NCBI GenBank assembly: GCA_002396505.1
Contig: DGYA01000114.1
Span: 21,408 to 32,337, forward strand
From: Cyanobacteria bacterium UBA5018
GTDB taxonomy: Bacteria; Cyanobacteriota; Cyanobacteriia; PCC-6307; Cyanobiaceae
DNA length: 10,930 nucleotides
Reading direction: 5' to 3'
The notes beneath the pieces were generated by a model. The model worked only from the letters and a program-made list of their open reading frames with translations, had not been told where the DNA came from and made no database searches. Position 1 is the stretch's first letter; every line of letters begins with the position of its first letter. Below are positions 6,848 to 10,930 of the stretch, in pieces. The translations under genes were made by a program, and so were the position numbers.

Positions 6848-6853
6848 TATAAT
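6848..6853 (+). promoter_or_regulatory. Possible -10 element TATAAT
   Basis: A perfect TATAAT in the most AT-rich part of the region. The nearest -35-like sequence is CAGACA at 6823-6828 (four of six matches to TTGACA), with a long 19-base spacer. It could start a leader or noncoding RNA toward the prepilin peptidase genes. It may also be chance, given the local AT content. Confidence 0.25.
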
Positions 6854-7106
6854 AAATTTCCCACAATTCCCAGGAAAACAAATACTCTCTTGTTAAATTC
6901 CTGGCAAGACAAAAGAGCGCCCCTGGCCATCTCAAAGATCCGAGATTTAACTGAGGACGCCTCGAAAATTGCCCATTCCGCTGGCCGAAACGGGAGTCAA
7001 GTCAGTTACCGCAACGCCTCTCGCGGCACGGCATCGATAGACCTTGGTATTTTTCGAGGTGCTTTTTCCCTGGTGACTTGAGAATCATCGCAAGGGCCAA
7101 GTTATG

Positions 7107-7149
7107 CCGAGGGATCGAAAGCACTAGATCTGCCAAATCCTCTCGGTTT
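7107..7149 (+). terminator. Weak terminator-like hairpin
   Basis: CCGAG plus GGA (7107-7114) pairs with TCC and CTCGG (7138-7146) with one extra T, around a 23-base loop, and TTT follows directly. The long loop and short T run make it a weak candidate. Confidence 0.2.
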
Positions 7150-7188
7150 CCCCCATTGCGTCTACTGTGGCCGATAACAGCTTGACCG

Positions 7189-7581
7189 GTGAGGACGATT
7201 TCCTTCACCAACCGATCGTCGTCGTCGCCATCGTTCCTGATTCAAGGAGCCTCTGGATCGGCTGCGTCAGCGCGCGGTTCGGCCCCCTCCCTGCGCTTGG
7301 ATCGCATCGACAGTCGGCAGCTGTTGGCGGCAGCCAGGCGGATCCTGTTTGCCTATCTGGAACAGGGCACCTACACAGAGGAGGATCCCCTCGGCCTTGT
7401 GCTCAGCGCCGACCTGCGCCAGGGTCGGGTGGTGTTTGAGCCCCCCGTACTGCTGCCAGATGAACAGTTCGTACCGCTGGAATTGATCAGGGGCGGAGAG
7501 TTGCTGGCCCGTAGCCGCCGCAATGTCAACGGTCGACTGCGTATGCCCCGTCCCAACCGGCGTCAGGCCACAGATCCGTAA
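7189..7581 (+). CDS. Hypothetical protein upstream of prepilin peptidase
   Basis: I do not recognise this protein with certainty. The frame opens after a TGA at 7183. Its only usable starts are GTG 7189 (130 residues) and TTG 7297 (94 residues); neither has a Shine-Dalgarno sequence. The first 36 residues are Ser/Ala-rich and look non-conserved. The core from about residue 37 looks like a real globular protein: an amphipathic helix (SRQLLAAARRILFAYLEQG), then VLSADLRQGRVVFEPPVLLPDEQFVPLELIRGGELLARSRR with alternating strands, and a basic tail. Another start frame (GTG 7167, MADNSLTGEDDF...) overlaps and would need a frameshift to join the core, so a disrupted N-terminus is possible. It ends 54 bp before the chosen pilD start and probably shares its transcript. 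Confidence 0.6.
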   Translation: MRTISFTNRSSSSPSFLIQGASGSAASARGSAPSLRLDRIDSRQLLAAARRILFAYLEQGTYTEEDPLGLVLSADLRQGRVVFEPPVLLPDEQFVPLELIRGGELLARSRRNVNGRLRMPRPNRRQATDP

Positions 7582-7635
7582 GGGTCACTCCTTATCAGCC
7601 TGAGCCGATGCAGGCTTTCGTCAGTGCATCCCCCT

Positions 7636-8526
7636 ATGGCCTTGCCCGAAGTCCAGTCACTGCCCTTGTCGGCGCTGCTGCCAGACCAGTTACTGACCCT
7701 GATGGCTGGTCTGTTTGGAGCCTGCGTGGGCAGCTTTCTCAACGTGGTCGCCTGGCGGTTGCCGCGCCAGGAGTCGATCCTTTGGCCCGGCAGCCACTGT
7801 CCCAAGTGCGGCACCTCCCTGCGCTGGTTGGACAATCTGCCGGTGCTGAGCTGGTTGCTGTTGCGGGGCCGCTGTCACCACTGCCGCACGGCGATTTCGA
7901 TTCGCTATCCGATGGTGGAGCTGCTCACTGCGGGGCTATGGGTGGCGGCTATGCAGGCTGGTATTCACCAGCTGCCAACTGCCATGGGCCAGGGGGCAGA
8001 TCCCCTGCTCCTGGCCCTGGCCGGTGGTCTGCTGTTTAGCTGGCTGGTGCCCCTGGTGCTAATCGATCTAGATCAGCTCTGGCTACCAGAAACACTCTGC
8101 CGCTATGGGCTGTTGTTGGGCCTGATCGCCACGGCGGTGCTGGGCTTTGGCCAGGGGGCTGCGGTAGGTAGGGAACTGCTGCTCAATCATCTGTTGGCGG
8201 CAGGGGTGGCCCTGCTCGGTTTTGAGGCGCTCAGTGCCATTGGCGCAAAGTTGATGGGCAAACCGGCACTTGGACTAGGCGACGCCAAGCTGGCGGCCAT
8301 GATCGGTACCTGGCTGGGCTTGGTGGGGGTTGGCATCTGCATTGCCCTGGCGGTGACCATCGGCGCTGTGGTGGGCAGCGCCGGTCGTCTCAGTGGGCTA
8401 TTGCAGCGCCAGCAGCCCTTCGCCTTTGGTCCCTTTCTGGCGATAGGGGCTGGCCTGGTGTGGCTGCTCGGCAACGAGCCCTGGCTGCAGCTACTGACGC
8501 TGGCTGGCTGGCCAGCGGGGCGTTAA
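7636..8526 (+). CDS. pilD: Type IV prepilin peptidase / N-methyltransferase (A24 family)
   Basis: A 296-residue inner-membrane aspartic protease that cleaves the leader of type IV pilins and pseudopilins and methylates the new N-terminus. Seen in order are a first membrane helix ending in GSFLNVVAWRLP (residues 32-43) and the cytoplasmic methylase domain with a CxxC...CxxC zinc site (Cys55, Cys58, Cys80, Cys83, including HCPKCG and NLPVLSW). RYPMVELLT follows, then several hydrophobic helices carrying the catalytic Asp144 (LIDLDQLWLPE) and the GxGDAK motif at GLGDAKL with Asp216. Both catalytic aspartates and all four cysteines are intact, so it should be active. Start ATG 7636 gives MALPEVQ; an in-frame GTG at 7624 would add four residues. 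It lies between prk and accD, 47 bp before accD. Its substrates are not encoded here. Confidence 0.94.
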   Translation: MALPEVQSLPLSALLPDQLLTLMAGLFGACVGSFLNVVAWRLPRQESILWPGSHCPKCGTSLRWLDNLPVLSWLLLRGRCHHCRTAISIRYPMVELLTAGLWVAAMQAGIHQLPTAMGQGADPLLLALAGGLLFSWLVPLVLIDLDQLWLPETLCRYGLLLGLIATAVLGFGQGAAVGRELLLNHLLAAGVALLGFEALSAIGAKLMGKPALGLGDAKLAAMIGTWLGLVGVGICIALAVTIGAVVGSAGRLSGLLQRQQPFAFGPFLAIGAGLVWLLGNEPWLQLLTLAGWPAGR

Positions 8527-8573
8527 ATAGCTTGATGTCGGCTGGCATCCCCAGCCCTTGCCTGTCCTTGCCC

Positions 8574-9458
8574 ATGTCGCTGTTCGACTGGTTCGCCGAT
8601 CGCCACAAGACTGCCCCAGTGGCGCGCAACCCCCAGGAGCTGCCTGCGGACGACGGCCTGTGGAGCAAGTGTCCCGAGTGCGGCCTGGTGGTTTACCGCA
8701 AGGATCTGCTGGCCAACGCCAGTGTTTGCAAGGGCTGTGGCCACCATCAACGCATCGATAGCGAGGAGCGCATCCGACTGATTGCCGATCCGGGCAGCTT
8801 TGAGCCCATGGATACCGAGCTGGCCCCCACTGATCCGCTGGCGTTCAAGGACCGCCGCAGCTACGCCGATCGCATCCGGGACAGTCAACAGAGCACCGGC
8901 CTGCGCGACGCCGTGGTCACCGGCATCTGCCGCAGCAGCGGCCAGCCCCTAGCCCTAGGGGTGATGGATTTCCGCTTTATGGGCGGCTCGATGGGCTCTG
9001 TCGTTGGCGAAAAGCTCACCCGCCTGATTGAAGCGGCCACGGCGCGGCGTTATCCAGTGCTGATTGTCTGCGCCTCCGGCGGGGCTCGCATGCAGGAAGG
9101 GATGCTGTCTCTGATGCAGATGGCCAAGATTTCCGGTGCTCTGCAGCGGCATCAGCAGGCAGGTCTGCTATACATTCCCTTACTTACCCACCCTACCACT
9201 GGTGGAGTTACAGCCAGTTTTGCCATGCTGGGCGACCTAATCTTAGCCGAGCCAAAGGCATTAATTGGCTTTGCTGGCCGCCGAGTTATCGAACAGACCC
9301 TGCGAGAAAAGCTACCCGAAGGCTTCCAAACCGCCGAATACTTGCAAGACCATGGCTTTGTTGATGCCATCATAAACCGGACCCAATTCAAATCTACCCT
9401 GGCAACTTTGCTCCATATACATAAACTCAATGGCAATGCCGCGATAGGAAACCCCTGA
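8574..9458 (+). CDS. accD: Acetyl-CoA carboxylase carboxyltransferase subunit beta
   Basis: A 294-residue AccD, which with AccA transfers CO2 from carboxybiotin to acetyl-CoA to give malonyl-CoA for fatty acid synthesis. It begins MSLFDWFADR, has the N-terminal zinc ribbon CPEC...CKGC (Cys33, Cys36, Cys52, Cys55), and then the crotonase-like carboxyltransferase core. Core motifs include DFRFMGGSMGSVVGEK, VCASGGARMQEG, HPTTGGVTASFAMLGD and FAGRRVIEQT. All are intact and length is normal. I chose ATG 8574 because the family starts MSLFDWF; in-frame ATG 8535 would add 13 residues. The last third (from about 9160) is clearly AT-richer and uses codons such as TTA and ATA that are rare upstream. 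The stop overlaps the next start. Confidence 0.97.
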   Translation: MSLFDWFADRHKTAPVARNPQELPADDGLWSKCPECGLVVYRKDLLANASVCKGCGHHQRIDSEERIRLIADPGSFEPMDTELAPTDPLAFKDRRSYADRIRDSQQSTGLRDAVVTGICRSSGQPLALGVMDFRFMGGSMGSVVGEKLTRLIEAATARRYPVLIVCASGGARMQEGMLSLMQMAKISGALQRHQQAGLLYIPLLTHPTTGGVTASFAMLGDLILAEPKALIGFAGRRVIEQTLREKLPEGFQTAEYLQDHGFVDAIINRTQFKSTLATLLHIHKLNGNAAIGNP

Positions 9459-9964
9459 TGAGCCGTATTCATTCATTACTTTTGGCACCAATACTTGGCT
9501 GCTTAGTTGTATGGGCAAGCCTGCTGATGCCCTGCCTGCCAGCCTGGGCTGGACCGGTGGAATGGCACGAAGTCGCGGCCACCAGCGAAGGGCGTCAATG
9601 GTGGGATTCTGGCAGCTTGCGCACCAACAAGAGCGGCAATCTCACCCTGCTTAGTAGATATCAATCAATCCCTCAATCAACAGCTCAATCAACAGAGGCT
9701 ATTCAATTAATCGAACAGTCAAACAAAGGCCAAGAACAAGCAGCTAAACAGCCCAATAAAATTCAAGGCCAAGCAACCCGGCAATCGCCAAGAGCCAAAA
9801 CTGATCTGTATGTAATGGAGATTGACTGCGGCCAACGCATTTATCGCGACACATCAATCAACGGCATCCCCCAATTCAATGCCACTTGGTTACCCAGTGG
9901 CGGCGACCAGCTGATCGACGCAGTCCTAAGCGAGGCCTGCTCAGCTGCTAGCCCCGGCGCCTAG
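9458..9964 (+). CDS. Small secreted protein, possibly surface-adhesin E-like
   Basis: A 168-residue protein whose ATG overlaps the accD TGA by one base, so it is probably translationally coupled. The N-terminus is a Sec signal peptide: MSRIHSLLLAPILGC with a hydrophobic core to about residue 28 and a likely cut after AWA (about residue 31). The mature part begins with a segment GRQWWDSGSLRTNKSGNLTLLSRYQ, and its end has YVMEIDCGQRIYRD followed by NATWLPSGGDQLIDAVLSEAC. The pattern 'W..D..S....G.....R ... E-x-DC..R..R' recalls the surface-adhesin E-like family, but this is from memory and weak. Two conserved-looking Cys remain after cleavage. A Gln/Thr/Lys-rich stretch (about residues 69-113), absent of obvious structure, splits the two parts and contains a 12-bp DNA duplication. 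The stop codon sits inside a strong hairpin. Confidence 0.7.
   Translation: MSRIHSLLLAPILGCLVVWASLLMPCLPAWAGPVEWHEVAATSEGRQWWDSGSLRTNKSGNLTLLSRYQSIPQSTAQSTEAIQLIEQSNKGQEQAAKQPNKIQGQATRQSPRAKTDLYVMEIDCGQRIYRDTSINGIPQFNATWLPSGGDQLIDAVLSEACSAASPGA
9672..9695 (+). repeat. Perfect 12-bp tandem duplication
   Basis: CTCAATCAACAG occurs twice head to tail (9672-9683 and 9684-9695), encoding QSTAQST in the low-complexity stretch of the secreted protein. Further CAATCAA copies precede it. Confidence 0.8.
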
Positions 9965-9983
9965 GCGGGGGGGGGCTAGCAGC
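9944..9983. terminator. Strong GC-rich hairpin between convergent genes
   Basis: A perfect 12-bp inverted repeat, GCTGCTAGCCCC (9944-9955) and GGGGCTAGCAGC (9972-9983), encloses a 16-base loop that contains the TAG stop of the secreted protein gene. The right side includes a run of nine G (9967-9975). No T tract follows on either strand, so it is not a textbook intrinsic terminator. Its place between two converging genes suggests a shared transcript end or 3' stabiliser. Confidence 0.5.
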
Positions 9984-10024
9984 CAGGGGAATAGCAGCCA
10001 AATGCGGGGTTGGATCAGCTGGGG

Positions 10025-10225
10025 TCAGGCGGCTAGCCCGGTCACGTCCTCGAGGGCCACCAGACTCAGCTCGGCCATCGTCAAACGTTCCACAGCGCTG
10101 ATCAGTGCCGTCTGCACTTCTAAGCTCTCAGAACGCACCAAACTTTGCAACAGATCGAAGCGATCCTGGGGAGCGAGCTCGCCGTCTTCGCGCCAGGCGA
10201 GGCTCCAGGGAACGGGAGCCGTCAT
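10025..10225 (-). CDS. Small acidic hypothetical protein (66 aa)
   Basis: Read on the minus strand, the frame from ATG (10225) to TGA (10025-10027) encodes 66 residues, beginning MTAPVPWSLAWRED. It consists of a short N-terminal stretch and then a long, probably two-helix region (PQDRFDLLQSLVRSESLEVQTALISAVERLTMAEL). It is acidic and has no signal peptide or cysteine. I do not recognise a family; the heptad-like Leu spacing would fit a small helical adaptor. The start is set by AAGGAGG (plus-strand 10234-10240) seven bases upstream; an in-frame ATG at 10276 would add 17 residues spanning that site. It converges with the secreted protein gene and diverges from the RRM gene. A plus-strand frame overlaps it, but has no comparable start signal. 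Confidence 0.6.
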   Translation of the reverse strand: MTAPVPWSLAWREDGELAPQDRFDLLQSLVRSESLEVQTALISAVERLTMAELSLVALEDVTGLAA

Positions 10226-10233
10226 AGGAGGTC

Positions 10234-10240
10234 CTCCTTC
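10234..10240 (-). promoter_or_regulatory. Shine-Dalgarno site of the 66-aa gene, within a small hairpin
   Basis: On the minus strand AAGGAGG lies seven bases before the ATG, the strongest ribosome-binding site in the window. The sequence AGGAG-GAC-CTCCT that follows is self-complementary over five base pairs with a 3-base loop, so the site could be masked when folded. Confidence 0.6.
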
Positions 10241-10388
10241 AGGATTTCCTGACAATGATTCAGTTTTCGGGATCACGGTCGATGCTGGTCCGATTTAGGC
10301 GGCCAATTGTTAACTTTCTTAGTAATGGTCCCTTAATCCGCCAGTTCGCCAACCCCTCGCCGCCGCCTCGCCGCAGCTGTGCTCTGGT

Positions 10389-10406
10389 CAAGGGCTCAAG
10401 TCCTTG
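10389..10406 (+). other. Small stem-loop in RRM gene leader
   Basis: CAAGG (10389-10393) pairs with CCTTG (10402-10406) over an 8-base loop. An alternative pairing of GTCC (10400-10403) with GGAC (10411-10414) would exclude it, so two folds compete. Confidence 0.3.
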
Positions 10407-10413
10407 CACAGGA

Positions 10414-10455
10414 CCTGCTCGATAGGGCTGCCGCTAACCAGCCCGCTAGAGCAGG
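10414..10455 (+). ncRNA. Two-helix structured leader element (candidate)
   Basis: The outer helix CCTGCTC/GAGCAGG (10414-10420 with 10449-10455, 7 bp) and inner helix GGGCTG/CAGCCC (10425-10430 with 10439-10444, 6 bp) are separated by a symmetric 4x4 internal loop (GATA opposite GCTA) and capped by an 8-base loop. It lies 124 bases before the RRM start codon. Thirteen perfect base pairs in a 42-base span suggest an RNA structure in the 5' leader. No known riboswitch or RNA family is recognised. Confidence 0.4.
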
Positions 10456-10579
10456 CTGAAGGGTTAATGTATGCACTGATTCTCAAGCAACTGAGGCTCC
10501 ATCGGCACGACCAGTTTTCACTGGCTTTCCTAGGAACCGCGGCAACAGACGAATCAGTTCCAGGACCAGTCACTTTTTC

Positions 10580-10930
10580 ATGACCATTTACGTCGGCAAC
10601 CTTTCGTTCCAGGCCGAACGCGAGGACCTGCTTGATCTGTTCGGCCAGTACGGCGAAGTGCGCCAGTGCAGCCTTCCTCTTGATCGCGAGACAGGTCGCA
10701 AGCGCGGCTTTGCCTTCGTCGAGCTCAGTGACGATGCCGCTGAGCAAAAGGCCATCGATGACCTCCAAGATGTGGAGTGGATGGGCCGCATGATTCGCGT
10801 CAACAAGGCCACACCCCGTGAAGGCGGTGGCGGCGGTGGCGGCGGTAAAAATGGAGGTGGCGACGGTGACGGCAGTGAGGGCGGCGGCGGCGACCTCCGT
10901 GGCGTCCTGCCCGGTCGGATCCAGAATCCC
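10580..10930 (+). CDS. RRM RNA-binding protein, 3' end outside window
   Basis: The frame from ATG 10580 stays open for 117 codons to the window edge, so the C-terminus is missing. It is a single RRM of the cyanobacterial Rbp type. RNP2 is IYVGNL (residues 3-8), RNP1 is KRGFAFVEL (about 44-52), and the typical segments LLDLFGQYGEV, DRETGR and GRMIRVNKATPRE are present. The aromatic positions Tyr4, Phe47 and Phe49 that stack on RNA are intact. After residue 81 a Gly-rich tail begins (EGGGGGGGG, then Asp/Gly and Glu/Gly). This tail differs from the usual Gly/Arg/Tyr-rich one and ends the visible part with DLRGVLPGRIQNP. Relatives bind single-stranded RNA and many are cold-induced; in Anabaena some are reported to be controlled through their 5' leader. 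The leader here has two stem-loops. Confidence 0.93.
   Translation, partial: MTIYVGNLSFQAEREDLLDLFGQYGEVRQCSLPLDRETGRKRGFAFVELSDDAAEQKAIDDLQDVEWMGRMIRVNKATPREGGGGGGGGKNGGGDGDGSEGGGGDLRGVLPGRIQNP

Larger units (their letters stand above)
6593..7188 (+). other. Gene-free, repeat-rich intergenic region
   Basis: About 600 bases with no convincing gene. GC is about 50% in most parts and about 30% in 6841-6900, against about 65% in neighbouring genes. It holds, in order, the tail of the 28-bp repeats after prk, a strong hairpin at 6738-6767, a 30-bp-spaced repeat of GCTTCACCAGG (6776-6786 and 6806-6816), a perfect TATAAT at 6848-6853, and a hairpin followed by TTT at 7107-7149. Ten CCWGG pentamers occur between 6739 and 7073. 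A reading frame can be drawn across 6752-7081, but it needs a TTG start and has low-complexity content, so I do not call it. Confidence 0.6.
10226..10579. promoter_or_regulatory. Divergent intergenic region and leader of the RRM gene
   Basis: These 354 bases separate the minus-strand 66-aa gene from the RRM protein gene and must hold the promoters of both. I cannot place a convincing -35/-10 pair; TTGTTA at 10308-10313 is only a weak -35-like match. The plus-strand side carries two successive stem-loops (10389-10406 and 10414-10455). The last 120 bases before the ATG hold no obvious Shine-Dalgarno sequence. Confidence 0.5.

Noticed and set aside
6752..7081. 109-codon plus-strand frame after prk
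   Set aside because: Needs a TTG start in the middle of a hairpin, begins with a duplicated peptide made by local DNA repeats, and shows no domain-like pattern.
7002..7211. 69-codon minus-strand frame in the repeat-rich region
   Set aside because: No ribosome-binding site and no recognisable pattern; overlaps the start area of the next plus-strand gene.
10002..10298. 98-codon plus-strand frame opposite the 66-aa gene
   Set aside because: Ser/Ala/Arg-rich; the minus-strand frame has an AAGGAGG site and a helix-like protein.
10388..10768. Minus-strand frame opposite the RRM gene
   Set aside because: Covers the certain RRM coding sequence and its leader; no start signal of its own.
1..10930. 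tRNA, rRNA, transposase, integrase or phage genes
   Set aside because: None of the diagnostic sequences or protein motifs for these were seen on either strand.

Overview
The window is a stretch of a high-GC cyanobacterial chromosome, most likely a picocyanobacterium of the Cyanobium / Synechococcus (alpha-cyanobacterial) group. The pointers are a cyanobacterial set of housekeeping genes (DUF3727, YqeG-type HAD phosphatase, proB, lpxD, leuB, prk, accD, RRM protein) in an order I recall from marine and freshwater picocyanobacteria. There are also two perfect HIP1 octamers (GCGATCGC) and about a dozen CGATCG cores. The taxon is an inference; no rRNA or other marker is present.

Layout. Bases 1-614 hold the C-terminal part of a protein whose start lies outside the window, with a Pro/Gln repeat linker and a possible GNAT-like end. 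Bases 620-4481 form a tight plus-strand run: ruvX/yqgF (Holliday-junction-resolvase fold), a DUF3727 protein, a YqeG-family HAD phosphatase, proB (proline synthesis) and lpxD (lipid A acyltransferase). The first three junctions overlap or nearly abut, which suggests one transcript with translational coupling. leuB (leucine synthesis, 4543-5628) and prk (Calvin cycle, 5693-6592) follow on the same strand. The PRK is of the short class I type better known from proteobacteria and has a single cysteine.

Bases 6593-7188 contain no convincing gene. The region is poorer in GC than its surroundings and full of short degenerate repeats, CCWGG pentamers and stem-loops. It leads into an unrecognised 94-130 aa protein and a complete type IV prepilin peptidase (PilD-like). 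accD (acetyl-CoA carboxylase beta subunit) follows, and overlaps a small secreted protein gene that ends in a strong GC hairpin. GC content drops from about 65% to about 49% inside accD.

A short minus-strand gene (66 aa) with a strong Shine-Dalgarno sequence converges on that hairpin. Between it and the final gene, an RRM RNA-binding protein cut by the window end, lies a 354-bp leader region with two neat stem-loops. The genes serve separate core pathways (recombination, proline, leucine, lipid A, fatty acid, CO2 fixation, pili); I see no dedicated defence, mobile or biosynthetic system. The points most worth a second look are the structured leader of the RRM gene, the repeat-rich prk-downstream region, the class I PRK and the composition break in accD.
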